From the NCBI GenBank assembly GCA_026122225.1, contig JANEZZ010002355.1:620001-684000 (forward strand): 64,000 bases of DNA, given 5' to 3'. Every line of letters begins with the position of its first letter. Positions within the stretch are counted from its first letter, which is position 1. The notes beneath the pieces are model-generated. The model was not told the origin of the DNA, made no database searches, and was given only the letters and a program-made list of their open reading frames with translations. Shown piece after piece: positions 10,813-22,403 of the stretch. Source of the DNA: Heloderma charlesbogerti. Taxonomy: Eukaryota; Chordata; Lepidosauria; Squamata; Helodermatidae. The position numbers were made by a program, and so were the translations under genes.

Positions 10813-10903
10813 TAGACATGCGCTTTGACTCGGATGCACAAATTTTTGTCATGGGCCTGTGCCCTGAATCTTTTAAGAACCTAGCAATGCCCCTGCTGTG
10901 AAG

Positions 10904-11457
10904 TACTTGTTCCCCTCTACTCAGCACTGGTTAGGCCTCATCTTGAGGACTGTGTCCAGTTCTCGGCACCACACTTTAAGAATGATGCAAACAAACTGGA
11001 GAGGGTTCAGAGGAGGGCAACGAAGATGATCAGGGGACTGGAAACAAAGCCCTATGAGGAGAGACTGAAAGAACTGGGCGTGTTTAGCCTTGAGAAGAGA
11101 ACACTGAGGGGAGGTATGATAGCGCTCTTCAAGTACTTGAAAGGTTGTCACAGAAAGGAAGGCCAGGATCTCTTCTCCATCATCCCAGGGTGTAGGACAC
11201 GGAATAATGGGCTCAAGTTATAGGAAGCCAGATTCCGGCTGAACAACAGGAAAGAATTCCTGACTGTTCGAGCAATATGACAATAGAACCAACTACCTAG
11301 GGAGGTAGTGAACTTTCCCACACTGGAGGCATTCAAGATGAAGCTGGACAGCCATCTGTCAGGGATGCTTTGACTTAGATTCCTGCATTGAGCAGGGGGT
11401 TGGACTCAATGGTCTTATAGGCCCCTTCCAACCTTACTATTCTATGATTCTATGACA
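10904..11457 (+). mobile_element. CR1 LINE 3' end, copy 1
   Basis: Encodes the CR1 C-terminus in pieces ([40 protein letters not shown]) and ends with the diagnostic attctatgattctatg tail at about 11440-11456. It starts right at the hAT target duplication and matches 51236-51792, so the hAT element probably inserted into a longer CR1 copy. Confidence 0.93.
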
Positions 11458-11794
11458 TAGGGAAGCCACTTTGTCAAGCATTAGAGGGAAAGTTATCAAA
11501 CATTATTGTAATCTGTAGTTACCAAACAATATGACAAAGAAGTTAAGAGCGATGCCATTTATATACATTTTCTTCTTCATTCATGAGAGTAAGAATTTTC
11601 TATAGCCTACAAACTACCTGAATAATAGGTAGGATATCCACTTACGCATCACGCAAAAAGAGAAAACACATTACCAAAAAAGGGGGGGGGAATGGGGACA
11701 GAGATTTGCATAATGTTTGCATTTGGTAAGGTATATGTATAGATGCACATTTAGAAATAATTACTATAATTTAAATGGAAATGTAATGCATCAT

Positions 11795-12003
11795 ACCATA
11801 GTGAGGAAGACTGGGACCAGGTGACCTGTGCACCTGCTCAGTCTGCTGTATAGCTGCAAACTGTGGATGAGCAATTTCAAGGTCCCTGCTCTCCCTTCTT
11901 ATGGTTCTTTATCTTTAATCTGAACTTGAACTGGACTAGACAGCCCTTCAAGTAGAGGACACCTTCAAAAAGAGGGCTGTCCTCTGTAAAGTATGGCCAC
12001 CCT
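11795..12003 (-). mobile_element. TAGGGTGGCC-family DNA transposon, partial, inverted
   Basis: Plus-strand landmarks are ggaccaggtgacctgtgcac, agacagcccttcaagtagag, gctgtcctctgtaaagta and the terminus tggccaccctag. Compared with 528-842 it lacks the AT-rich half. Confidence 0.7.
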
Positions 12004-13487
12004 AGTAATAGGGTGAATAAATACAGCCATTTTAAGAAGTATCTTACCACCATTACCAAAGTGTATATATGGGGAAGAAGGAGAATGCTTAAAAAAATCT
12101 ACCCAGAATGTTAGAAATGATCAGTTTAAAATGTAGTAACATGTATAACTAATGGTAAATGGTCATCCATCTGCTATTCTATTCTGAAAATGGTATTCAT
12201 TTAGTCAAACATTTTAGATCAAACATTTTATTGCATCAACCAAAGTCATCTTCATGATTCCCTTGGGTGATGTGGGTGGGCAAAGGTTTTTCTTTATATT
12301 TTTCTCTCACAATACCTTTACCATGTATAAAACACATTTTCTACATGTTCTGCTGGAATGTTTCAATCAAAAACAAAAGCTATGTTTACATGCAATTTTG
12401 CATGGGACGTATGAAGCACTCTGTTCCACATGTTAAATCATTTGGTATTACAGTCACCAAAAGTCTATTAATCAGAAGTCAATTATCCCTTGACAACTAA
12501 AGAAAAAAGAGCTGTGTTGAAAAAGAGAAAATGAACGTTCATTAAAATTTCAAGAACACTGTAGCACTGTTAATGAGCTCCTATGCAACAAAACTTAGTT
12601 CTCAAGACTTTCTACTAAAATATTTAAAACTTGAACAAACAAGACAAGTGATTGTATTTCACACTCCCAAATGTCATATCATGTATTGCTTATTTATGAT
12701 ATGTATGCAGTAAATAATGGGGAAGGGGAAATCTTGGCTTGTTTATTCCCTTTTTAACCATTACTTTTTTGCCAACTGAACTCCCAAAAATATTCCTGTT
12801 CCTCAGGCACAATGCTGGAGAGCATGTATGTCACCCTGAGAGTAGGTGTGTGTGTAATCATCCCTCTGTGATTTGCATGATTGTCACTCATGAGCAGCAC
12901 AGCTCTGGATGATGATGATGAATTTGATTTTTATCCTGCCCTTCCTTGAAAGGAGCCCAGGTGGCTATGATAGAATACTGATTCCAGTTGGGCTCTAGTA
13001 AGGCATGATATAGGAGTTCACAGAGTTCTTGAGGTGTGCTCCATCTTATTTAGTATGCTGAAGAAAAACAGCCACAAAGAGTTCTATGGCTACTTGATGT
13101 CATATAGAGTTATACGATTTGGGGCGGGGGCTAGTTTCCACTTGGTCAGCTACATGCTCGGGATGGAGGGAGGCTGCATGTGTACATGAATATGCTTCTG
13201 TATGTGCAAACTGAAAGATGCAGCTTGGGACCAGGATACCTTAAGGATCTCTTGTTCCCATGCAAATCTGCATATACTCAAAGATCTTCTGCTGAGGTCC
13301 TTCTCGAAGTACTCCCCTTTACTGAGATCTGGGATCTCTGAAGTGGCCTTCCAGTTGTGAAATGCCCTCCCTACCTTTGTACAGCAGGCTTGCTTACACT
13401 CTTATTTTTCTGGTCCAGGTAAAGATACTTTGATTCTCCCTGGCTTTTAGCTCTATAGCTTCAGGTGTTTTATTGGTGCTGTTTTAA
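12004..13487. other. No gene seen; old sequence with LINE traces
   Basis: AT-rich. At 13222-13395 there are decayed LINE C-terminus cues of the L2 type (gggaccaggataccttaagg, ggccttccagttgtgaaatg), similar in meaning to 21900-22120. At 12905-12975 there is a short SINE/L2-like 3' piece. No exon-like frame with splice signals was recognised. Confidence 0.4.
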
Positions 13488-13735
13488 GCCAGTGTGGTGT
13501 AGTGGCTAGAGTGTTGGACTGGGAGCTGGGAGATCCGGGTTCTAGTCCCCACTCGGCCATGGAAGCGCACTGGGTGACTTTGGGCCAGCCACACACTCTC
13601 AGCCCAACCTACCTCACAGGGTTGTTGTTGTGAGGATAAAACAGAGAGGAGGAGGAGGAGAATGTAAGCCACCTTGGGTTCCTTGCAAGAGGAAAAAAGG
13701 CGGGATATAAATGCAATAAATAAATAAATAAATTT
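13488..13735 (+). mobile_element. tRNA-derived SINE with L2-like tail
   Basis: Head gccagtgtggtgtagtggct, A-box-like tagtggctagagtg and B-box ggttctagtcc near 13538. The body ends gtaagccaccttggg, ggcgggatataaatgc and an AAATA tail. Inverted relatives at 31612-31675, 32405-33092 and 41433-41663. Confidence 0.85.
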
Positions 13736-14807
13736 ATATATGTGTGTGTTTTTCTGGATTCTTGTCCTGTGCTGCTACTGGGTTTTTCTTCTGTGACTGT
13801 GATTTGTTGTATTTGTTTCTGTTTCTAATATTTACATAAGCCACCGTGGAAAATTTTGTGACGAGGCCAAGAGCAGATTTATTAAGTGAACAGATAAAAT
13901 AAAGATTGGAATCAAGATGAGAATCTTTGCTGCTGAATAATCTGTCCATTACTAGGTAGAAGATAGGAAGACTTCCTTATCTCCATATCAGAAAAGCCAA
14001 AGGATTCTTGTACAACAAAAAGATATTTTCCACCCAAAGCTTATTCACTTTATTTTTTTATTAATGTATTAATGCACAAGCAATTTTATACCACCCTTCA
14101 ATCATAGTCCCAAAGTGGTTTACAAAAAGAAAAGAAAGATTAAAATGTAATTACCAACAATAAAATAAGCTCAAAGTCACAAAATAATAAAAGCAGCATA
14201 AAACAGCAGACAGGATTAATATTTGCTTCTAAAACATTTAGAAAAATAAAACAGTAACCAACTGCGTTGGGGCATTGAGAGAACAAGCAAAATGACCAAG
14301 CACAATTTTGCACAAGGTAGACATTATGTATACGGGCAAAAGAAAGACTGAAACATACATTTGTGAAAATGAATACTGATATCATTTAAGCAGCAACAAC
14401 AAATAGGTTGAGATAATCCTTTTAACAATGCTGCCCTGAACAAACTCCTATGTAAATAACTCTAGTTTTCCTCCAGTGATTAATCCAATGATCTGCATTC
14501 TGCATCATGTTTGTGTTGTATAATTGAATTAGTGATACCCCATGTAAATCTAGCACGTAACAAGATACTTCAGTGTAACCTCCAACCCAGAGCTTGCCAA
14601 GGAAGTCTATTGTCCATAACATATGTAAGAATTTGAATGAAAACAAATATTTGCTTAGCTGTGAAAATGAGAATCTGCCCAGCACTAATAAATTAATGCC
14701 ATTATCAGGGCAGGGCTGTTTACACGGAACCCTGGTAGAACAGCACTGCAATCCAACTGGGAATCTTAAGCAATATTATAGCATATATAATAAACTACAA
14801 TCAGGGT
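13736..14807. other. No gene seen
   Basis: AT-rich. Contains a possible LINE 3' piece at 14030-14130 (ttaatgtattaatgcacaag, ccacccttcaatcatagtcc). No coding signal trusted. Confidence 0.35.
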
Positions 14808-15255
14808 GATCATGTATCCTGTTTGACAGACTTCTCTAGTTAGGACTTCTGTTTGAAGGCATCCTCTATTTCAGGGCTGGGCAGAAGGTAGATATCCAGA
14901 TTTGGGGACTTTCAACTCCTGCCAGCATGGCCAATAGTCAAGAATGCTGGGAGCTGAAGTCCCAAACTTCTCAAGATCTACTTTCTGCCCACCCCTGCTC
15001 TATTTGAAGGGCTGTCTAGTCCAATTCCAGTTTAAAGAAAGAAGCATAAGAAGGGAGAGCCCATCAAGAGTTAGAATCTGGACCACAGAATGAGCAAGCA
15101 CACTGGTTTACTTGGTTACAGCCTTACCCACTGTGGTGAGATGTAATCCAGTCATGCATATTAGCATATAGGCATGTTATGCAAATCTATTTCACATAAC
15201 AGTTTGCTTCCTTTTTAGTGAAGCATTTCCTTTTTTGAGTGGCCACCTAATCATA
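14808..15255 (+). mobile_element. TAGGGTGGCC-family DNA transposon, split by a MITE
   Basis: Left part cagggtgatcatgtatcctg and right part ending gagtggccacctaatca match 528-842. The copy is interrupted at 14872-14997 by a 126-bp element with its own exact target duplication, so the host element is older than the insertion. Confidence 0.75.
14872..14997. mobile_element. 126-bp palindromic hAT-type MITE
   Basis: Ends cagggctgggcagaag and ctttctgcccacccctg are inverted repeats. The exact 8-bp duplication ctctattt lies at 14864-14871 and 14998-15005. The middle is itself near-palindromic around ggccaatagtcaagaatgct. Related sequence near 19470-19575, 24365-24440 and 45005-45110. Confidence 0.85.
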
Positions 15256-15354
15256 ATAGCGAGAAGAATTTATTTGCAAGGTGCCATACACTCAGTGCTC
15301 ATCTACAGAATGTGCAGCAAAGATGAGTGTTGACCAAGATATTAAAATCTTGAT

Positions 15355-15399
<45 letters not shown>

Positions 15400-15897
15400 A
15401 AAACAGACAGAAAGCCTTGGTCAACCAGTTGAATCCACTGACAGAAAGAATCAGAAAGTTTCCACTGGCTAGAGTGCAGCTGGGTTTTATTTCTAAACAA
15501 GTAGTGTTGCAGTTTATACCATCTCAAACAATGTACTTGGCACTTTACAAAAATCTCTCACTCCCAAGATGGCTTCCTGCTCCCATGAGATGACAATCTG
15601 AATTTTGACAATGGGGGGAACAACAGAAGGAAAAGCATTACTATAATTTCAAAAAGGCAAAGGTCAAACGTTGCACATTATCCCAACAAGTGATTTGAGT
15701 TGTATTAAAAACTGAGAAATAGGCAGAGAAATGGTAGGAAATATCTGTTAGGTTCACTTCCCACGCTATAGTTGCAAGAGTGTTTTCACAGCAGCACCAA
15801 AGTTTTTCTTTTTATTTTACGTTCAATGCTTCATGTGAAAAAGCATTGCTTAATATGTCAATCCAAATATACAGCTAGCTGCTCACACACTAGGAAT
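15256..15897. other. No gene seen; (GATA)n at 15353-15400
   Basis: Apart from the tetranucleotide run, the sequence has no repeat or coding signature that I recognise. Confidence 0.45.
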
Positions 15898-16261
15898 TAG
15901 AGCTGTGCACGGCTTCAGGGGGCTTCGCTGAGCTCCAAAATGGGTCAGTACAGCACTGAGGTGATTTGAAGCTAAGCAGGTTGCCCCCGAAGCTAAGCAG
16001 GCGCCTTGGGGTGCCTCAGAGATTTGGAGCTATTCTGAAGCCATTCTGAAGCCCAGACAGCCTGTCCTTAAAATATATCACCTTGTGAAAGATCAGGAAC
16101 AGGGTGAGGAGGAAAATGGAGAGGGGAAGGGGAGAGGAGGACGGAGGGGGGAAATAGTGAGCTTTGGAGAGTGGCAACTCTAGTTGCCAGGTCAGGGCTG
16201 AACATAACCCAGCAGTCTCCAATCAGTGACAGTGGTGGAGGACAGGGGTAGGTGGGACGGT

Positions 16262-16719
16262 GGGTAATGCTGCATAAAAGAGGAGATCAGTCTGCTTTCA
16301 TTTCACTGTGTGAGAGAGTTGGTTAGCGAGCTGATTAGAGAGAGGTTGGCTAGCTAGATCTGTGTGGTGTGTATGTTCTACTGCAGCTTCACTTCTCCTT
16401 CTCTTTCTCCTTCTTCTTTCCCACCCAGCCCTTCTTAATTCAACTATTCCTATTAGTCCTCCCTTTCTTTATTTTCTACTAGATAGTTAAAAAAAAAAAT
16501 TAAAGTACTTTAGTTTCCTTGCCTTGCTCTTTGGCTTCCCCCACCCCCTGCCCTTCTCAGTTCCTGTATTCCTTCCCTTCCCATTTCAACTCTTATATTT
16601 CTAAAAAAAACAAAAAATCAAAACCCCTTCCTCTTCTATTAGGCTTTATAGTGTACTCCCTTCCCCCACCCCCTTAGCTTGTAGGTAGCTTTTCTTTCTG
16701 TATCTCCTTTTCTTTTGCC

Positions 16720-16756
<37 letters not shown>

Positions 16757-16966
16757 AAAACACTACACATGAGTCCATACAATATAGTTGGCAAAGCACA
16801 ACACATATACATTATACAGTATATAATATATAGTGTGCAAAGCACTACACACCCAATTTGTTTGTTTATTGTGGTGCAAAGCAACCCTAATATGAGGCAT
16901 CTAAGGGGTCTTGGCAGGGGCAGAGGCGGGCGAGGTGCTAGTGGGACTAGTAGCACCAGTAGCCAG
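16262..16966 (+). pseudogene. Promoter-like leader and Gly/Arg-rich frame start in the hAT-like element
   Basis: tgcataaaaga near 16271 looks like a TATA box, followed by a pyrimidine-rich leader. A frame starts at the ATG at about 16893 (MRHLRGLGRGRGGRGASGTS) and is cut by the MITE at about 16964. Beyond the MITE the host sequence resumes with caggctggcttgcccccagt at 17917. This could be the start of a lost transposase gene. No conserved hAT domain is visible, so this is tentative. Confidence 0.3.
16716..16758. repeat. (GT)n/(GC) microsatellite
   Basis: Alternating purine-pyrimidine tract with a central gcgcgc, inside the 2.6-kb element. Confidence 0.85.
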
Positions 16967-17911
16967 GGATGTACGAAAGTCACTTACCTTTGACAAAATT
17001 TACTTTGCGGTGGGGGGAGGAGCTCCGTCCCTCCCCCCGAAATTCTGCCCGGGGGGGAGGCATCCCGTCTCTTCCCCCCAAAATTCTGGCCAGGGGTGGA
17101 GGTGCCCCATCCCTCCCCCCAAAAATTCTGGCTGGGTGGGAGGCGCCCCGTCCCTCCCGCCGCGAATCCCGGCTGGCCGGGAACGCAAATAGCGGCGGCC
17201 GTAGCTGCTGCCGTTTGCATCCCTGCAGTCAGCCATGATAGGCTACGTAAATGTTTACGTAGCCTATCATGGCTGAGTGGGGAAAAAAACCAAAAAACCA
17301 CACGTACGCAAATGGTGGTGCCCATGGGCTCCGCCATTTGCGTTCCTTATTTTGGCATGTGTAGTCTACATAAACATTTACGTAGACTATGGCGAAAATA
17401 AGGGGAACGCAAATAGAGTAGATGCTACGCTATTTGCGTTCCCCTTATTTTTGCCGTAGTCTACGTAAATGTTTACATAGACTACACATGCCAAAATAAG
17501 GAACGCAAATGGCGGTGCCCATGGGCGCCGCCATTTGCGTATGTGCGGTTTTTCGTTTTTGTTTTCACTCAATCGTGATAGGCTATGTAAACATTTACGT
17601 AGCCTATCACAGTATTTTTTGAAAATCTAGCCATGATAGGCTACGTAAATGTTTACGTAGCCTATCACGTGTTTTTTTTTTTTCTTTTTACTGGAAATGG
17701 CGGTGGCGACAGCCGGTCGGAAGACCGGTCACTGCTGCCACCGCACCACCGCCACCGCACCGCCGCCGCCGCCGCCAGGGAGATTCGCCAAAGGTAAGTC
17801 CCGTCCCGGGGGGGGCGGGAGGGCAGACCGTTTCGCCACCGATTTCGGGGGGCTGAATGTGCTGGCATTCGGCCTCCCCGAGATTCGTGGCGAAATTCTC
17901 TGACATCCCTA
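16964..17911 (-). mobile_element. Palindromic hAT-type MITE, copy C (948 bp)
   Basis: The longest copy seen. Left end cagggatgtacgaaagt, right end gacatcccta. The flanks share gtagccag (right copy 17912-17919); the left terminus seems to have lost or merged about 3 bp with the target. Palindromes at 17230-17275, 17360-17490 and 17574-17672 are built from tgataggctacgtaaa and its complement, and CpG-rich arms alternate with them. AGGTAAGT octamers at 16982-16989 (minus) and 17792-17799 (plus) point outward. Opposite orientation to copies A, B, F and I, judged by the end with the close donor. Confidence 0.88.
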
Positions 17912-18502
17912 GTAGCCAGGCTGGCTTGCCCCCAGTCTGAATAATGTGTCCTGGTCTATGGGAGACCTGTTTTCCCAGGTAATGTATACTCCATTCAGTC
18001 AAAGACAGCCTGAGGTCATCCAGTGTGAAGCTGAATAGGAATGTACTAGGGGAAAGGGGTTACTCTGCGTTTTAAAAAAAACTACACCAGAGATTAGGGA
18101 TGCTGACCTCCTCCTAATCACCTCTTCAACACCTACTCTCTCTGATTATCCCTTTGGTTTGAGTTTCTGAGAACAGCACATTTTACCTGTGCCTAGCACA
18201 ATAACTACTGGGTCAAACTGTCTGAAGTTTGTCAGCTTCAGTCACCTCCACTGAGGCTGCGACAGGTCCCCAAATATCATGCATTCATCATGAAAACTGA
18301 AAAGGTTATGGCCGTTTCTGTTTTCCAATGCAAGTCAATCGGAAAATGTAAAATCTGAATAATTTGGATATCTGAATCTTGCTTCAGATCCGAATCCAAA
18401 GCGAATCGGATTGGGTCTGAATTAGTCCAGATTTAAGGGGGAACAATTCAGAAGGTCTGAATTGACAACCATAGCGAATCAGAGGGTCCGTGCATAGCTC
18501 TA

Positions 18503-19604
18503 CTATAAATTTAAGCAGCCTTACAAACATAAATTATTGGCAAGCCTGGAACCAGCACATGGCATCCTCAGGCCAGTGCCTGGGTCCCGGGACCTTGGCA
18601 GGGCCAGCCGTTACTGAAACTGGGCAGGGGAGTGGGCTACTTTCTCACAGTGGTGGGAAAGGAAAGTGGCCCATCAATGGCAGTGTCTGGACACATGAAC
18701 CAGTGACACAAGCACCGCCATCGTAATTACGCTGCCCCACTTCAAAGATCCACATGCCAGACGTGGCTCCAGTAGACTTTAAATGGGTGCATCCAGGTGT
18801 GTAGGACAGCAAAGCACATACCTGCCTGCGGTGAGGGCACAGTGGTGGTACCAACCAGAGCACCAGGCCTGTGCACCTGGACTCACCAACGCCACTGTCT
18901 TAATTATGCTAGCCTCACCTCTGATGGATGCATGTCAGGGATAATTAACATGGTGGTGACAGCCTCTCCATGCATACTTGCCAGGTATGTCATTAGTGGC
19001 AAGTGGGGCACTGCCGGGGCGCACTGACTGAGGTCAGCTTACCCAGGGCCTTACAGACCCTGAAACCAGCTGTACTTCCCAATTTTTTTGCCCTTGAGCA
19101 GCGTGCTTTGCCTCCCAAATTTTATTCTTCCCTAAAAAGAAAAAAATCTGGGGGGAGGGAGTTGCTCCCCTTTCACTCCCACCCATGCTCCTGAAATTCA
19201 AGCTAAAGTTAGCAATGGACCATGTTCAGCTCATCTTAGTATCTAATTGCAAACAAAATATCAGCATGCTCTATATCTGGAACAGCTCAGCAGGGCTGCC
19301 CTCTCTGCACATGTTCAACCCTCTGTGTGGGAAGAGGACTGAGATTGCACCAGCTTGCCTCATCCCTACCAGGGATGCATCCACCCTTCAATGCACCCTG
19401 CAATCCACAACAGATATCTCATTTGTATGTAGAGCCCAATGTAGGTACACACCCACCGGCATGATGGATGGGAAACCTGTAGCCCTCCAGATGTTTGACT
19501 CCAACTCCAATCATCCCCAGACACCATGGCCAATGGTCAGGGAAGATGGGAGCTGGAGTCCCAAAACCTCTGGATAGCCCAAGTAGCGGTAGTTCCAAGT
19601 AGCA
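18503..19604. other. No gene seen; palindromic repeat piece at 19470-19575
   Basis: GC-richer than average. 19470-19575 is a copy of the ccctccagatgttt...aaaacctctgg inverted-repeat family. No coding signal. Confidence 0.45.
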
Positions 19605-20792
19605 GCGTCTGCTGGGGGGGGGGAGTCGATCCATCCCTCCCCCTGGAATCCTGCCCTGCTGGCTCCACTTCACAGTGAGTCCACGGAGCTGCTGGCCGGG
19701 CCTGTCTGCAGCCGGACTGCCATCCGCTGCTGGGCTGCTGCAGCCGCCATTTGCGTCCCTACGTTAGGCCATGATAGGCTACGTATATATTTACGTAGCC
19801 TATCATGGCAAAGAGCAGGGATGCAAATGGTGGCCGCTACGCCATTTGCATCCCTGCGTTAGCTATGATAGGCTACGTATATATTTACATAGCCTATCAT
19901 GGAAAGAGCAAGGATGCTAATGGCGTAGCGGCCACCATTTGCATCCCTGCTCTTTGCTGTGATAGGCTATGTAAATATTTACATTGTCAGGAATGCCCTA
20001 GCTGCCTCTTGCAGTCCCCTCCAATAGCCAACTCAGGACTCAGACGACGAGGATTCTTTCCAAGGCTTTATTCCTTTATTACTTTATGACCCTTTCAGAT
20101 ACTAATCACTAATGACTAAGCAAGCAACAGCACTGGGGAAAGATAGCAGAGTAGCCTAAGCAGGTAAGGCAGTTGGTCCCCATTTGAAGGGGAACCACAG
20201 GAAGACTCTGAACTTATGGGCTATGAAGAGATCCTACCTCTTTCCCTTGGGTCCTTGGGACGCGACCGTTGTTTGAGCGCCAAACGAGCAGAATGCCTCC
20301 TTTCAGCACCCTCCATCTGTTGTTGCTCCCTGCATCTGCACCAAGCATCCAGCAAGCCCCCCTCCAGTGCTCTCTCACTGTCAGGGTCACTATCTCTCCC
20401 AGGAATGTGGGCGGGAGGAATCTCTGCCAGCTGCTGTGCTTGTGAGAAATGAGTGAGCTGCTCTCCCACAGATTGCTGTTCTTCCTCAGAACCAGAACTG
20501 CTCTGAGGCTCTATGGGCTCAGTTTCCACCCTGACATACATAGCCAATCATGGCCATGGGCAGGGACGCAAATGGTGGCCGCTACACCGGCCGCCATTTC
20601 ATTCCACAGCCCGGCAGTGGATGGAGACAATGACCCGGAGCAGCCACTGCTGCCAGATAAGCTCTGTCCCAGGGGGATTTCGGGGGGGGGGTGGCGTGGG
20701 GGTGTAGTCTGTTCCACCACGAACTCTGGGGGGGGGGTGAGGATTCTAAAGAATCCGGCCTCATTGGATTTCTCATTTCTCCGCCATCCCTA
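19605..20792 (-). mobile_element. Palindromic hAT-type MITE, copy D, split by a solo LTR
   Basis: The right end is clear (ctccgccatcccta, ending 20792). The left terminus is not; the recognisable body begins near 19605 (tctgctggggg) as in copy E. Palindromes lie at 19770-19808, 19865-19902 and 19960-20550. The last is cut at its centre by the LTR at 19985-20536. Removing the LTR and one tacat restores the gtaaatatttacatagcc order seen in other copies. MITE sequence without the LTR is about 630 bp. Confidence 0.8.
19985..20536 (-). mobile_element. Solo LTR, Gypsy-like, copy 2
   Basis: 552 bp, plus-strand ends tgtcaggaatg and ccaccctgaca. Exact 5-bp duplication tacat at 19980-19984 and 20537-20541. 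On the minus strand the acidic frame (VRVETEPIEPQSSSGSEEEQ ... DPRERGRISS) is intact, and an AATAAAG signal is read near 20065. Same family as 6959-7497. It inserted into the palindrome of MITE copy D. Confidence 0.9.
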
Positions 20793-21880
20793 CTTATACG
20801 TGAAACATAAGAAAGCTAAGAAGCCCTCCAGTAACATGGACAAAAACGGGAGACTTAAGAGTTTCTTGTGATCCTCACATATATTCATTACCCACCTTTG
20901 GATCACTACCAAACCTAATACAATTTGACCTTGATCCCAGGAGGAATTTTGAAATAAAAAAATCAGCAGCAGCTCGAGATGTAATGCAATCTAAATGCCA
21001 TTGTCCAGTGTGGAATCAATCTGCTACTGATTATTATAAGGAACTAACCTGTGGGAAGGTTGACAGAACTCTCTTCCCTCCCCTTTCCCCTGCCTGGGTT
21101 TTGGGCATCAGGCCCTGGGGAGAAGAGCAGTGCCTACAATATGTGAAAGCCAAGAGGCAGATGGTGAGGATTGGCAAGAGAAGTGATGGGATTATTTAGT
21201 AATGATTCCTCCTGTTAGAAAGGCAAAACAGAATGTGTGTTTACCAGTCCCACATCCACACAGAGGCTATCTTAGAACAATAAGGGAGACCCCGCCCTTC
21301 TTCAGTGAAGGAAAGAGAACAGTTTTACCCATGAGTATTCTTGCATATACAATGCAGGTACAGTTTCAAAAGAAGTTTGTTCAGTCCATTTTGTGTTCCA
21401 TTACACCAACAGCAGCAAGCGAGCAAACACGAGTGCTCCCAGCAATGGTGGAGGTCGGGGCCAGGACAGGGGCGGGGGGTGGAGGAGCAAAAGGAAGAAA
21501 TCACAGGAAACCACATTGTAGGCTACAGAGATCCTGAGGCTAGCTGTGGTCAAAAATTCCCATGAAATAACTAATTGCAACACTGCCCCTTCCAGTAACT
21601 TGCAGACGAGGTTCCAATATTTCCAACAAGAAGGGTGCTCCATCAGCTCTAGCTCCAGGTTTAGGGCTGTCCTGGGTTAAGTGCTCCTGGTGGGTCCCCT
21701 TCAGCATCAGAGGGCCTCCTCCACCTTGCATAGCAGAAGTGCCAGACAACTTGATCCAGGAGCCACTATTTACATTTGTAGCATCACTCCCAAGGATTGT
21801 GGGAAATTTAAATGTCAGCTGCTGGACCTAGAAACATTTTTGAAGGGGGGACATCTTTGGTGGGATTCCACTGGGATGCT
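20793..21880. other. No gene seen
   Basis: Mixed-composition intronic sequence. Open frames around 21200-21540 on both strands have no recognisable domain or conserved partner. Confidence 0.4.
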
Positions 21881-22400
21881 GGAGCCCTGAGAGCTGCCCA
21901 AGAATGCTATTTGACCTTTAAAGCCTTAAATGGTTTGGGACCAAGTTACTTGAAGGACCGCCTACACTCATATCAGCCTGCCCACACTTTAAGATCAGAA
22001 AGAGAGGCCCTTCTCATTTGCCCACCTGTGAGAGCAGTCAGGTGGTCAGTCAGTCACACACGTGAGAGGGCCTTCTCTGCAGTGGCCCCACATCTTTGGA
22101 ACAAGCTGCTGTCAGGGGTCCGCCATGTCACTGAAGACTTTTAAGAAGGCTTTGAAAAGTGAAAGCATATTATTTTACCTTGGCCTTCTATTAATATGAC
22201 TGCTACTGCTGCTGTTAACATCATTGTTGGTTTTATTGTTGGTTTTAATTGTTGCTTTAATTGTTGGCTTTTATTGTTTTTATGTTTTTATCACTTTTAA
22301 TATTTTAACTGTTTTTATGTATTTTATTGTTGTAAGCTGCCTTGGGAGGGCTTCTGCCCTGAATGACGGCCAAGAAATATATATATATATATATATAAAT
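21881..22400 (+). mobile_element. LINE C-terminus and 3' UTR (L2-like)
   Basis: The frame reads TFKALNGLGPSYLKDRL, then RERAFSAVAPHLWNKLLSGV, the conserved C-terminal block of L2/jockey-group LINE proteins. The 3' UTR contains gtaagctgccttgggagggc and ends in an AT/AAATA simple tail (22376-22403). 5' truncated, not functional. Confidence 0.75.
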
Positions 22401-22403
22401 AAA

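Larger units (their letters stand above)
6726..10895. mobile_element. 4.17-kb hAT-like DNA transposon, non-coding
   Basis: The left terminus caggggcattg and right terminus caatgcccctg are perfect 11-bp inverted repeats. They are flanked by an exact 8-bp duplication, ctgtgaag, at 6718-6725 and 10896-10903. Eight-bp duplications with CAGGGG ends are typical of the hAT superfamily. No transposase frame is visible, so it is a decayed or non-autonomous copy. Later insertions inside it are a solo LTR (6959-7497), a SINE (8865-9056) and a LINE fragment (9768-9915). The right flank continues straight into CR1 sequence, so the target was probably a CR1 copy. Confidence 0.8.
15898..18502 (+). mobile_element. 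2.6-kb hAT-like DNA transposon, defective
   Basis: Left end tagagctgtgcacgg and right end ccgtgcatagctcta are inverted repeats of about 15 bp. The flanks ctaggaat (15890-15897) and ctataaat (18503-18510) agree at 6 of 8 positions. The right third (18180-18490) has the phrase ccaatgcaagtcaatcggaa, which resembles inverted text at 6820-6850 of the 4.17-kb element. It contains a palindromic MITE (16964-17911). A promoter-like left part is described separately. Confidence 0.7.

Noticed and set aside
16911..17337. Pro/Gly-rich frames on both strands
   Set aside because: They are chance frames in the GC-rich arms of MITE copy C; the same kind appears in every copy.
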